23,342 bases of DNA from GCA-2697345 sp049602715 (GTDB taxonomy: Bacteria; Pseudomonadota; Alphaproteobacteria; Rhodobacterales; Rhodobacteraceae): positions 1 to 23,342 of the forward strand of contig JBMYRX010000032.1 of assembly GCA_049602715.1 (NCBI GenBank). The letters are read 5' to 3'. Below the pieces are notes generated by a model. That model made no database searches, was not told where the DNA came from, and saw nothing but the letters and a program-made list of their open reading frames with translations. Below are positions 1-8,329 of the stretch, piece by piece. The position numbers and the translations under genes were made by a program. Every line of letters starts with the position of its first letter. Position 1 is the stretch's first letter.

Positions 1-24
1 TCGTTGAAACTTTTCTTTAGCCAT
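1..24 (-). CDS. tuf: Elongation factor Tu, first eight codons only (partial at window edge)
   Basis: The minus strand from the ATG at 24-22 reads MAKEKFQR up to the window edge, which matches the highly conserved start of EF-Tu. EF-Tu is the GTPase that brings aminoacyl-tRNA to the ribosome. An AAGAGGA Shine-Dalgarno-like stretch lies just upstream (about 32-38). The gene follows parC on the same strand, 134 bases after its stop. Only eight residues are visible, so the call rests on a short match plus a good ribosome binding site. The gene continues off the left edge. Confidence 0.6.
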
Positions 25-158
25 TATCAAATCCTCTTATTTTAAATTTTTATTATTAGGCCTTAAATTGATTCTATAAGCCAGATATTTTTTTTCCTAA
101 TAAAAATCAAGTCCTGTGTGTTATTTCTGGTTTAAAGTTTTTAAAAACTAGTACTCAT

Positions 159-2504
159 TTAAAGGAACAAGTTTCTTTTAGGAAACCCGTGAGGTGGCTT
201 CTTGCCGACGCTGGCCCTCCTCGCAAGCCACGAACTCATATCCTTCTCGTTTCTAATCTTTCCCCCACTTATGACCCAAGAAAGTCCCTCAGAAAAATTA
301 AATGTAGTAATATCTGAAAGTCCACCATCAAATATTAGTGATCCTTGCTTTCCTTTTGGTTTGCTATACTTTTGTAACCGCACACCTTTTCCGCGATTCA
401 TTTCAGGAAGTTCATTCGTCGGGAAAACCAACAACTTTCCAGCTGAACTAATAACGGCAACATGGTCACCTTTAATTCTACAGCAAATTGCCGCAGAATG
501 GCCTGACGTCAAATTTAAAACCTGCTTTCCATTTTTAGTCTGCGCAATTACTTCTTTTTCGGGGACTATAAAACCATCTCCAACGTCGGAAGCTACCAGT
601 AACTTGTTTTTTTCGTCGTATACAAATATATCGACGATATTTGACTCGTTCGGTAAATCAATGATCAATCTTATCGGTTCACCCATACCTCGACCCCCGG
701 GAAGGTTTGAAACTGGAATAGTATAAAACCTTCCGTTGGCACCAAAAACTAAAATCCTATCTGATGTTTCTGCATGAAAAATAAAACCCTTTTCATCACC
801 ATCTTTAAATTTTTGATTCTGATCTAGATCTATATGCCCACGGAGTGACCTAATCCAACCCATTTTTGAACAGATAATAGTTACTGGTTCCTTTTCTAAA
901 ATTGAATCAAAGGAAATTTCTTCAATATTCTTTATCTTTTCAATACTTGTTCGTCTTTTTTCAGTTGTTGGCTCATCACAAAAAGACTTTTTTACTTTTT
1001 TAATCTGATCTTTGATTTTACTCCACTGCAATTCCTGGTCGTCTATAAGATCCTCTAAACTCTCACGCTCAATCATTAAGTCATTTCTTTCAGACTTAAG
1101 TGCCATCTCTTCTAAACGGCGAAGGGATCTCAGACGCATATTTAATATAGCTTCCGCTTGAGTTTCACTAAGACTTACATCTTCTGTGCGTGTTTTGTTA
1201 GGGCTAACGTATTCTGACTCTGACAGAACTCTAACATATTTGATTGACCAATTCGCAAACATTAAGGCACTCTTTGGGGCCTCATCGTACCTTATTATAT
1301 CAATAACTCTATCTAGGTTTAGAAACGCCACCAAAAACCCTTCCAAAACCTCTAATCTATGATCTATTTTTTTTAACCTAAATCTTGAACATTTGATCAA
1401 TATTGCCCTGCGATGATCCAAAAAGGCTCTTAGTAATTCTTTGAGGGAGCATACCTTAGGGGTTAACCCATCAATCAAAACATTCATATTCATACTAAAT
1501 CTAATTTCTAAATCCGAAATGCGAAAAATAGTTTCCATCAAAGCTTCAGGGGATATATTTTTTGATCTCGGCTCTAAAACAATTCTAATATCTTCTGCTG
1601 ACTCATCTCTTACATCATCCAAGGCAGGTACTTTTTTTGTTTGAATTAATTCCGCTATTTTCTCAATGAGTTTCGATTTTTGAACCTGATATGGAATTTC
1701 TGTAATGACTATTTGCCATTGCCCCCTAGCAAAACTCTCTAATTCCCATCTTGCTCTTAACCTGAAAGAACCACGACCAGTTTTATAAGATTCCAGTCGA
1801 CTCTCTTCAGGTTCAACTATAATACCGCCTGTTGGAAAATCAGGCCCTTTTATGTAATTAAATAAAGTCTCGTCGCGTGCATTCGGGTTATCCAACAAAT
1901 GCATACATGCATTAAATAATTCGATTACGTTATGGGGAGGCACATTAGTTGCCATACCAACAGCAATTCCACTAGAACCGTTAGCTAGCAAATTTGGAAA
2001 AGTTGCAGGCAAGACTACAGGTTCTTTTAATGTTCCGTCGTAGTTATCATTAAATTCAACTGCATTTTCAGAAATACCTTCAAGGAGCAACTCAGCTGCC
2101 TTAGTCATACGTGCTTCTGTGTACCGAGCTGCGGCGGGGTTATCACCGTCTATATTTCCAAAATTACCCTGACCGTCAACTAGAGGATACCTGACATTAA
2201 AATCTTGAGCTAGCCTTGCCAATGCATCATAAATTGCTTGATCACCATGGGGGTGATAATTACCCATAACATCTCCAGAAATCTTTGCAGACTTCCTAAA
2301 ACCTGTGTCAGAAGCTAACTTTAGTTCTCTCATTGCAAAAAGTATTCTACGATGGACTGGCTTTAAACCATCTCTAGCATCAGGCAAAGCACGGTTCATT
2401 ATCGTGGATAAAGCATACTTCAAATAACGATCACCAATAGCTATGCGAAGAGGTTCTGTAGTATCTACATCTTTTTTACTGATATCATTAGGAGTTTCTG
2501 TCAT
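159..2504 (-). CDS. parC: DNA topoisomerase IV subunit A
   Basis: Type IIA topoisomerase subunit that, with ParE, decatenates sister chromosomes after replication. The 781-residue protein has the usual layout: an N-terminal breakage-reunion domain (winged helix and tower, about 20-490) and a C-terminal beta-pinwheel (about 520-781). The active-site tyrosine is Y128 in the AARYTEAR motif, and the quinolone-pocket helix HPHGDQAIYDALARLAQ lies at 84-100. ParC rather than GyrA is supported by the GNIDGDNPAAARYTEARMTK type sequence, the length, and a divergent C-terminal region where I see no clear GyrA-box (QRRGGKG). The start is the ATG at 2504-2502. Q89 and D93 occupy the positions of E. coli ParC S80 and E84, so the first classical quinolone-contact serine is absent. 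It stands alone on its strand, with a 214-base divergent gap before the next gene. Confidence 0.95.
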   Translation of the reverse strand: MTETPNDISKKDVDTTEPLRIAIGDRYLKYALSTIMNRALPDARDGLKPVHRRILFAMRELKLASDTGFRKSAKISGDVMGNYHPHGDQAIYDALARLAQDFNVRYPLVDGQGNFGNIDGDNPAAARYTEARMTKAAELLLEGISENAVEFNDNYDGTLKEPVVLPATFPNLLANGSSGIAVGMATNVPPHNVIELFNACMHLLDNPNARDETLFNYIKGPDFPTGGIIVEPEESRLESYKTGRGSFRLRARWELESFARGQWQIVITEIPYQVQKSKLIEKIAELIQTKKVPALDDVRDESAEDIRIVLEPRSKNISPEALMETIFRISDLEIRFSMNMNVLIDGLTPKVCSLKELLRAFLDHRRAILIKCSRFRLKKIDHRLEVLEGFLVAFLNLDRVIDIIRYDEAPKSALMFANWSIKYVRVLSESEYVSPNKTRTEDVSLSETQAEAILNMRLRSLRRLEEMALKSERNDLMIERESLEDLIDDQELQWSKIKDQIKKVKKSFCDEPTTEKRRTSIEKIKNIEEISFDSILEKEPVTIICSKMGWIRSLRGHIDLDQNQKFKDGDEKGFIFHAETSDRILVFGANGRFYTIPVSNLPGGRGMGEPIRLIIDLPNESNIVDIFVYDEKNKLLVASDVGDGFIVPEKEVIAQTKNGKQVLNLTSGHSAAICCRIKGDHVAVISSAGKLLVFPTNELPEMNRGKGVRLQKYSKPKGKQGSLIFDGGLSDITTFNFSEGLSWVISGGKIRNEKDMSSWLARRASVGKKPPHGFPKRNLFL

Positions 2505-2718
2505 AGTTGCTCTCTAACTAAGCTAACTGCTCTCGTAAAGTAATCCCTTAAAATAAGTTTTTACAGTTTACCAAAAAAAATTAATTTATGATACTAATCA
2601 TAGATAAAACTGATCAGCTATAGACACTGAAAAATTCATTAAATTTAAGTATTTTAATTAATCAGTTTCCTTTTTTAAATGACAAGTATAAACGAGTCGA
2701 AAAATTGAAAGGTCCAAA

Positions 2719-2925
2719 ATGATTAATGATCCACTTTTTTTGATCGTCATTGCAGCTGCTGTTGGTGTATTAATTATTCTGTTGATTGGCATTGGGAGCT
2801 TTGCCAAAGGAGGCGAATTCAATAGGAAATACGCAAATCGAATAATGAGGTACCGTATAGCTGCTCAGGCTTTTGCAGTAATTCTAGTCCTCTTATTCGT
2901 TTTCATAAAAAATATTGGGAATTAA
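2719..2925 (+). CDS. Small two-helix membrane protein, HIG1-domain type
   Basis: A 68-residue protein with two predicted membrane helices (about 6-26 and 48-64) joined by a basic loop. The loop carries N40-x3-R44-x-R46-x3-Q50, which matches the HIG1 signature (Q/I)x3(R/H)xRx3Q except for Asn at the first position. HIG1 proteins elsewhere associate with respiratory complexes such as cytochrome c oxidase; a respiratory role here is inference. Rhodobacterales genomes carry similar 'twin transmembrane' proteins before the cobalamin adenosyltransferase gene. A GAAAGG ribosome binding site precedes the ATG, and only four bases separate its stop from the next start, so the two are surely cotranscribed. 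Confidence 0.8.
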   Translation: MINDPLFLIVIAAAVGVLIILLIGIGSFAKGGEFNRKYANRIMRYRIAAQAFAVILVLLFVFIKNIGN

Positions 2926-2929
2926 TTTA

Positions 2930-3505
2930 ATGGTTACACTAAGTAAAATTTATACTAAAACTGGTGATGAAGGAAAAACCTCGCTTGGAAATGGTGATAG
3001 GGTTAATAAACATTCGTTACGAGTGGAAGCATATGGAACTGTAGATGAAACCAACGCTACTGTTGGGTTAGCGAGGCTACATGCTAAAGACAGTAATATA
3101 ACTTCCCAACTTTCTGCGATTCAAAATGATCTATTTGACCTTGGGGCAGATCTATGTCGACCAGAACACGAAGATGATAAAAAATCAAAATATCCGCCAC
3201 TCCGAATAAATTCTAAACAGGTTACTAGATTAGAAAGCGAAATAGATATTATGAATAGTGCTCTACAACCACTCAAATCGTTTGTTTTGCCAGGTGGATC
3301 CATTCTAGCAGCGCACCTACATCTATGTAGAACTGTATCCAGAAGAGCGGAGCGGTTAACTTTTGCTCTATCTAAAACAGAATCAGTTAACGAGATTGCA
3401 ATTAAGTACTTGAACAGGTTGAGTGACTGGTTTTTTGTTGCATCAAGAATCGCAAACTCTAATGGTGCTGATGATATTCTTTGGATCCCTGGAGATAATC
3501 GTTAA
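2930..3505 (+). CDS. pduO: Cob(I)alamin adenosyltransferase, PduO type
   Basis: Transfers the adenosyl group of ATP to cob(I)alamin, giving adenosylcobalamin for radical mutases. The 191-residue protein shows the PduO-type N-terminal nucleotide-binding motif KIYTKTGDEGKTSLGNGDRV (about 6-25), the VEAYGTVDETNA segment (about 32-43), the LPGGS...LCRTVSRRAER helix (about 122-146) and the C-terminal NRLSDWFFVASR. An upstream in-frame TTG at 2915 would add five residues and overlap the previous gene. I chose the ATG at 2930 because it gives the usual family start and has GGGA at 2917-2920 at good spacing. Partners using the cofactor (ethylmalonyl-CoA or methylmalonyl-CoA mutase) are not in this window, but a likely ethylmalonyl-CoA pathway gene lies downstream at 8330. 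Confidence 0.93.
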   Translation: MVTLSKIYTKTGDEGKTSLGNGDRVNKHSLRVEAYGTVDETNATVGLARLHAKDSNITSQLSAIQNDLFDLGADLCRPEHEDDKKSKYPPLRINSKQVTRLESEIDIMNSALQPLKSFVLPGGSILAAHLHLCRTVSRRAERLTFALSKTESVNEIAIKYLNRLSDWFFVASRIANSNGADDILWIPGDNR

Positions 3506-3534
3506 AAAATAAGATCGCATCATGATTATTTTTT
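3504..3534 (+). terminator. Possible weak terminator after pduO
   Basis: A perfect 9-base inverted repeat (AAAAAATAA at 3504-3512, TTATTTTTT at 3526-3534) with a 13-base loop begins inside the pduO stop codon. The 3' arm doubles as a U-rich tract. The stem has no G-C pairs, so it is weaker than a classical intrinsic terminator. Confidence 0.3.
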
Positions 3535-3584
3535 GAATAAGACGTCATAAAGTTACAGCGCGTCGATTTTACTCTATTTTTTTT

Positions 3585-3613
3585 TTGAAAGTTTAGGTAA
3601 ACCGACTTTAAAT
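3585..3613 (+). promoter_or_regulatory. Candidate sigma-70-type promoter for etfBA
   Basis: TTGAAA (3585-3590) is followed after 17 bases by TTAAAT (3608-3613), 5/6 and 4/6 matches to the -35 and -10 consensus. It sits about 40 bases before the etfB start and after a possible terminator, which fits a separate promoter for the ETF genes. AT-rich DNA yields such matches by chance. Confidence 0.3.
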
Positions 3614-3654
3614 AATTGAGGCAAACGCTAATTAATTACAAGGAGTTATCTGTA

Positions 3655-4416
3655 ATGAAGGTGATAGTACCGGTTAAACGCGTTATAGATTATAACGTGA
3701 AAGTACGTGTTAAGTCTGACGGGTCAGGGGTGGATCTAACAAACGTTAAAATGTCAATGAATCCATTTGACGAAATTGCGGTTGAAGAAGCTATTCGACT
3801 AAAAGAAGCTGGAAAAGTTTCGGAAATTATTGCTGTTTCTATCGGTGTAAAACAATGTCAAGAAACCCTTCGGACTGCGCTAGCTATGGGAGCTGATAGA
3901 GCGATACTAGTGATAGCCTCAGAGGACGTTCATTCAGATATAGAACCGCTTGGAGTCGCTAAAATTCTAAAAGGCATTGTTGAAACAGAAGATGCAAATC
4001 TAGTAATTTGTGGGAAGCAAGCGATAGATAACGATATGAACGCAACAGGACAAATGTTATCGGCCTTGTTGAAATGGTCTCAAGCAACTTTTGCTTCTGA
4101 GTTAGACCTTCAGGAGAATCACGCGATAGTTACACGAGAAGTCGATGGAGGTCTACAATCTATAAAGGTTACCTTACCAGCTGTTGTGACAGTTGATTTG
4201 AGACTTAATCAACCTCGGTATGCATCTCTTCCAAACATCATGAAAGCCAAAAAGAAACAATTAGACGAAAAGACTCCTAACGATTATGGCGTAGATGTGG
4301 AATCTAGACTTTCTATTTTGAACACACGGGAACCGGAAACTAGGAAAGCTGGTGTTAAAGTCAATAGTGTTGAAGAACTAATAACAAAACTAAAAGATGA
4401 AGCAGGAGTAATATAA
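3655..4416 (+). CDS. etfB: Electron transfer flavoprotein beta subunit
   Basis: Beta subunit of the soluble FAD- and AMP-binding heterodimer that takes electrons from acyl-CoA dehydrogenases and hands them to ETF:quinone oxidoreductase. The 253-residue protein begins MKVIVPVKRVIDYNVKVRVK and carries the MNPFDEIAVEEAIRLKE segment, the CGKQAIDNDMNATGQ nucleotide-binding segment, and the dehydrogenase recognition loop RYASLPNIMKAKKK, whose leucine docks into partner dehydrogenases in characterised ETFs. A longer reading from a TTG at 3616 exists. The ATG at 3655 is preferred because AGGAG lies at 3641-3645 and the family begins there. The stop is immediately followed by the etfA ATG with no gap, implying translational coupling that suits a 1:1 complex. 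Confidence 0.96.
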   Translation: MKVIVPVKRVIDYNVKVRVKSDGSGVDLTNVKMSMNPFDEIAVEEAIRLKEAGKVSEIIAVSIGVKQCQETLRTALAMGADRAILVIASEDVHSDIEPLGVAKILKGIVETEDANLVICGKQAIDNDMNATGQMLSALLKWSQATFASELDLQENHAIVTREVDGGLQSIKVTLPAVVTVDLRLNQPRYASLPNIMKAKKKQLDEKTPNDYGVDVESRLSILNTREPETRKAGVKVNSVEELITKLKDEAGVI

Positions 4417-5343
4417 ATGTCAGTACTTCTTATCGCAGAGTTAAATGAAAATCAGCTAGCCGAGGATGCAACGGGTAAAGCGCTTGCTGCTTCAAAATTA
4501 ATGGGTGATGTAACTATACTTTGTGTAGGTGAGAGAACTTCAGAAGCGGCACAAACTGCAGCCAAACTAAGTGGAGTAAAAAAAGTTTTATTTGTAGAAT
4601 CTGAAGCTCTCGGGCATGAGCTCGCCGAAGCTTTGTGTGATCTTATAGTTTCTCTGTCCGCGAATTTTACTCATATAGTTGCACCCTCCACGGCAGGTGC
4701 AAAAAATATTTTGCCACGTTTAGCGGCATCGTTAGATACCATGATAATTTCTGATGTTATTGCTATAGTGGATGCTAATACTTTTGAACGGCCAATATAT
4801 GCTGGAAACGCAATCCAAACTGTAAAGTCTCAAGATAAAATAAAAATCGTTACAGTGAGAACAGCTAACTTTGAAATGGTTGGTCAGGACGGATCCTCAG
4901 AAGTCGAAAAGATTTCATTTACGCCAAATCAAAAACTAAGTGAATGGGTTGAGGATATGGTAGCAACAACCGATAGACCTGAGCTTACATCTGCAGGGAA
5001 TGTTGTCTCTGGTGGTCGAGGAGTGGGTTCAAAAGAAGATTTCGCTTTAATAGAGAAGCTCGCTGACAAACTAGGGGCTGCCGTGGGCGCCTCTAGAGCA
5101 GCAGTGGATTCAGGATATGCACCAAACGACTGGCAGGTTGGTCAGACCGGGAAAGTTGTTGCACCCGATCTATATGTTGCAGTGGGTATTTCAGGAGCAA
5201 TACAACACTTAGCAGGAATGAAAGACTCCAAGATAATTGTAGCAATTAATAAAGACGATGAAGCGCCAATTTTTCAAGTAGCTGATTACGGGTTAGTTGG
5301 GGATTTATTCGAGCTTTTACCGGAATTAATTGAAAAAATATAA
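4417..5343 (+). CDS. etfA: Electron transfer flavoprotein alpha subunit
   Basis: FAD-binding subunit of ETF. The 308-residue protein has an N-terminal alpha/beta domain (1 to about 180) and a C-terminal FAD domain. The latter shows SGGRGVGSKEDF (198-209), GASRAAVDSGYAPNDWQVGQTG (224-245) and the family signature LYVAVGISGAIQH (252-264), followed by INKDDEAPIFQVADYGLVGD. The length is typical. The start directly abuts the etfB stop, with the ribosome binding site (AGGAG, 4403-4407) inside the end of etfB. It is the likely electron acceptor for the acyl-CoA dehydrogenase encoded at 8330-10009. Confidence 0.96.
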   Translation: MSVLLIAELNENQLAEDATGKALAASKLMGDVTILCVGERTSEAAQTAAKLSGVKKVLFVESEALGHELAEALCDLIVSLSANFTHIVAPSTAGAKNILPRLAASLDTMIISDVIAIVDANTFERPIYAGNAIQTVKSQDKIKIVTVRTANFEMVGQDGSSEVEKISFTPNQKLSEWVEDMVATTDRPELTSAGNVVSGGRGVGSKEDFALIEKLADKLGAAVGASRAAVDSGYAPNDWQVGQTGKVVAPDLYVAVGISGAIQHLAGMKDSKIIVAINKDDEAPIFQVADYGLVGDLFELLPELIEKI

Positions 5344-5385
5344 TTAAAAACTTCTCCTAGATCGTTAATAGAAAAGGAGCCTCTC

Positions 5386-6261
5386 ATGGACATAAAAGTT
5401 GTAGGTATAATTGGCTCAGGGCAGATGGGCACTGGTATATCCCAGACTCTCTCGTTAGCAGATTTTAAAGTTTTAATTTATGATAATTCGAAGATCTCAT
5501 TAACGACGGCAATAGAGAAAATTCATAGAAATCTGAAGCGACAGCTTGATAATAATAAGATTACTATCAAGCGTTATGAAACAGCATTAGCGAACCTACA
5601 GCCTGTAAAGAATTTGAGCGATTTATCTGAATCAGATTTAATCATAGAAGCCGCAACCGAAACTGAAAACACGAAAGCCATTATCTTTGAAGAACTTGTA
5701 AAGCACTTAAAGCCGAAAACTATTCTTACTACAAATACCTCTTCAATTTCGATTACTCGGCTCGCTGCGAGAACAGATCGTCCAGAAAAGTTTATGGGGT
5801 TCCATTTTATGAATCCAGTGCCAGCAATGCATCTAGTAGAACTCATCAGAGGTATTGCAACAGATCAAGAAACTTATGACACATGCGCAGCGGTCGTCAA
5901 AAAGTTGGGAAAAATTTCAGCTCAAGCAGAAGATTTTCCAGGCTTCATTGTTAATAGAGTTTTGATGCCAATGATAAATGAGGCCGTATACACGCTATTT
6001 GAAGGCATTGGGACCATAAAATCAATTGACGAGTCTATGCGCTTAGGTGCAAATCATCCAATGGGTCCGTTTGAACTAGCAGATTTTATTGGTCTCGATA
6101 CCTGTTTATCGATAATGAATGTTTTGCATGAAGGTTTAGCAGATACAAAATATCGACCTTGTCCGTTATTATCAAAATATGTAGAAGCTGGCTGGTTAGG
6201 GAAAAAGACTGGGAAAGGCTTTTATGATTACAACAGTAATCCACCAATACCTTCGAGATAA
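5386..6261 (+). CDS. hbd: 3-hydroxybutyryl-CoA dehydrogenase (NAD(P)-dependent 3-hydroxyacyl-CoA dehydrogenase)
   Basis: Interconverts (S)-3-hydroxybutyryl-CoA and acetoacetyl-CoA. The 291-residue protein is a stand-alone short-chain-type enzyme rather than the fused beta-oxidation FadB. It has the N-terminal Rossmann motif GIIGSGQMGTGI (7-18), S119, the GFHFMNPVPAMHLVELI block with H140 and E152 as the catalytic pair, N-containing FPGFIVNRVLMPMINEA, and the C-terminal helical domain ending GWLGKKTGKGFYDY. AAGGAG at 5374-5379 precedes the ATG by a short gap. It lies 42 bases after etfA on the same strand, so cotranscription is likely. This etfB-etfA-hbd order is familiar from Rhodobacterales. 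Substrate chain length cannot be fixed from sequence alone. Confidence 0.92.
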   Translation: MDIKVVGIIGSGQMGTGISQTLSLADFKVLIYDNSKISLTTAIEKIHRNLKRQLDNNKITIKRYETALANLQPVKNLSDLSESDLIIEAATETENTKAIIFEELVKHLKPKTILTTNTSSISITRLAARTDRPEKFMGFHFMNPVPAMHLVELIRGIATDQETYDTCAAVVKKLGKISAQAEDFPGFIVNRVLMPMINEAVYTLFEGIGTIKSIDESMRLGANHPMGPFELADFIGLDTCLSIMNVLHEGLADTKYRPCPLLSKYVEAGWLGKKTGKGFYDYNSNPPIPSR

Positions 6262-6665
6262 AAAGCCAAGTAAAAATTAATTCTTATCTACATAAAGTTA
6301 ATTTTTTTGAGATGATCAGTTAATATATTTTAACGATCAAGGAGTAGTTCGACTATTGAAACCGATCTAAAGTTAACTCTAGTACGACAAACGTTAATTG
6401 TTATTTGGTTTGGGCCTTTATTGACATAATTACGAACAATGCTTTTAAAAATAGTTTTTATTTGGTTCATAGTAATTCGCTATAAATAATTGCGGTAATT
6501 CAGTCTAATTTTTTATTCAAGAAATTGACAGTTGAGCACTTTCACTTTGATATGTATAGGTATACAAACTGGTAACAATAATAATTTGTGTAATTTATGC
6601 AGACCTGTCAGTTAAAACGAAAAATTAAATTAGCAAACATAGCATCAAAGTGCTGAGGATAGTAA
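6262..6665. other. 404-base intergenic region between hbd and pckA
   Basis: No open frame of gene-like length and no recognisable RNA gene is present. It contains two perfect TTGACA boxes on the plus strand (6421-6426 and 6525-6530), each followed only by poor -10 candidates, such as TTTAAA at 6444-6449 for the first. It also holds a short inverted repeat GTATA-GG-TATAC (6554-6565), which could be an operator, and the paired repeats described separately. An AAGGAG at about 6340 is followed only by a five-codon frame, so no small gene is called. In many alphaproteobacteria chvI/chvG sit beside pckA; they do not lie on the left side here. Confidence 0.6.
6525..6654 (+). promoter_or_regulatory. 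Putative pckA promoter and leader with alternative base-pairing repeats
   Basis: TTGACA at 6525-6530 may be a -35 box. Downstream, CACTTTGAT (6543-6551) is a perfect complement of ATCAAAGTG (6644-6652), and the overlapping AGCACTTT (6535-6542) can instead pair with AAAGTGCT (6647-6654). The 3' arm ends immediately before the GAGGA ribosome binding site of pckA (6655-6659). The pairing is seen directly; a regulatory role is speculation. Confidence 0.25.
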
Positions 6666-8264
6666 ATGAACTACGGAATACATAACAGTTCAAAGACCGC
6701 TGAGGATCAAGGCATTACAGGTTTAGGAAACGTATTTTACAATTTGATAGAAGCGAACTTGCTGCAAGAAGCCATCAAAAGGGGTGAGGGTGAATTAGGA
6801 AACGGTGGTACTCTTTTAGTTTCAACTGGCAAACATAGTGGAAGGTCTCCGAAAGATAAATTTATTGTCAGGACTCCTACCACGGAAAAAACTATTTGGT
6901 GGGAAAATAATGCCCCTATGGCATCAGAAAGCTTTGATCTACTCCTTAATGATATGCTAGTTCACATGAAAGGGAACGACTACTTTATTCATGATTTATT
7001 CGCTGGAGCCGACAAAAATTATCGGCTGGGTGTCAGATTAGTTACTGAGCTGGCCTGGCATGGTTTATTTATACGACACATGTTACGCAGACCCAGTAAA
7101 TTAGAACTCCAAGAATTTAATCCAGAGTATACTATTATAAATTGTCCTAGCTTTCATGCAAATCCCAAAAGACATAATTGTAGATCAGAGGTTGTGATCG
7201 CTATAAACTTTGATAAGAAAATGATTTTAATTGCTGGTACGGAATACGCTGGTGAAAATAAAAAGTCCGTCTTTTCATTACTAAACTTCATCCTACCCGA
7301 AAAGGGGGTTATGCCTATGCATTGCTCGGCTAATCACAAAAATAATAACCCTTCAGAGGCAGCAATTTTTTTTGGGCTTTCAGGTACTGGGAAAACTACA
7401 TTATCGGCAGACCCAAATCGCACTTTGATTGGTGACGATGAGCACGGGTGGTCTGATACCGGGTTATTTAATTTTGAGGGTGGCTGTTATGCAAAAACTA
7501 TAAATTTAGATCCAGAAGCTGAACCCGAAATATTCGCAACCACAGAAAAGTTCGCTACTGTGATAGAGAATATGTGTTTTGATCCGATAACCAAAAAATT
7601 AGATTTTAGGGATGATACAATTAGCGCCAACATGCGTTGTGCGTACCCACTAGAGTATATAGCCAATGCATCAACCACATCTTTGGCAGGTCATCCCAAA
7701 AATATCATCATGTTAACTTGTGATGCATTTGGTGTATTACCACCTATCTCTAGACTCACTCCGGCACAGGCTATTTATCATTTTCTTTCTGGTTTTACCT
7801 CAAAAATTGCAGGCACTGAAAGTGGTATAACCGAACCTGAACCAACGTTTTCGACCTGTTTTGGAGCACCATTCATGCCGCGAAGGCCAGAAGTTTATGG
7901 TCAGATTCTAAAACAAAAAATAGCATCCAATAATGTCCAATGTTGGCTTGTAAATACCGGATGGACTGGCGGACCATACGGTGTTGGAGCTCGAATGCCT
8001 ATCCAAGCAACAAGAGCTTTGTTAACAGCAACATTAAATGGCTCATTAGACTCTGCTAACTATAGAAGAGATCCATTCTTTCTTTTTGAGGTTCCAGAAT
8101 TTGTAACCGGTGTAGATGAAAAATTACTTGACCCAAAAAAAACATGGAAAAGTTCAAAAGACTATAATAATCAAGCAGAAAAATTAGTTTCGATGTTTAA
8201 AGATAATTTTGAACAATATTTACCATATGTAGGAAGCGATGTTTCCGATATTGCTTTGGGATGA
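6666..8264 (+). CDS. pckA: Phosphoenolpyruvate carboxykinase (ATP)
   Basis: Converts oxaloacetate and ATP to phosphoenolpyruvate, CO2 and ADP, the entry step of gluconeogenesis from C2 and C4 compounds. The 532-residue length is typical of the ATP-dependent family. Visible motifs are TGKHSGRSPKDKF (54-66, substrate binding), the kinase-1a/P-loop GLSGTGKTTLSADP (237-250), the kinase-2 LIGDDEHGW (254-262) and the metal/substrate segment NFEGGCYAKTINL (269-281). The start ATG has GAGGA seven bases upstream. A 404-base upstream region suggests its own control. Another gluconeogenesis-linked gene, methylsuccinyl-CoA dehydrogenase, follows 65 bases downstream on the same strand. Confidence 0.97.
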   Translation: MNYGIHNSSKTAEDQGITGLGNVFYNLIEANLLQEAIKRGEGELGNGGTLLVSTGKHSGRSPKDKFIVRTPTTEKTIWWENNAPMASESFDLLLNDMLVHMKGNDYFIHDLFAGADKNYRLGVRLVTELAWHGLFIRHMLRRPSKLELQEFNPEYTIINCPSFHANPKRHNCRSEVVIAINFDKKMILIAGTEYAGENKKSVFSLLNFILPEKGVMPMHCSANHKNNNPSEAAIFFGLSGTGKTTLSADPNRTLIGDDEHGWSDTGLFNFEGGCYAKTINLDPEAEPEIFATTEKFATVIENMCFDPITKKLDFRDDTISANMRCAYPLEYIANASTTSLAGHPKNIIMLTCDAFGVLPPISRLTPAQAIYHFLSGFTSKIAGTESGITEPEPTFSTCFGAPFMPRRPEVYGQILKQKIASNNVQCWLVNTGWTGGPYGVGARMPIQATRALLTATLNGSLDSANYRRDPFFLFEVPEFVTGVDEKLLDPKKTWKSSKDYNNQAEKLVSMFKDNFEQYLPYVGSDVSDIALG

Positions 8265-8329
8265 GATAATTTCGTTACTGTTATAGGTTAGTGTTAGTAT
8301 CTGATAACTTAATATTGAAAGGCACTCAG

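Noticed and set aside
202..726. A long plus-strand open frame antisense to the end of parC
   Set aside because: It lies wholly within parC, which has clear family motifs. The antisense translation shows no recognisable domain and no ribosome binding site of note. Similar antisense frames inside pdxJ, rsh, fmt and def are rejected for the same reason.
5354..5379. Anti-Shine-Dalgarno hairpin (CTCCT with AGGAG) before hbd
   Set aside because: Only five base pairs with a 16-base loop. Any ribosome binding site is likely to find such a partner nearby by chance.
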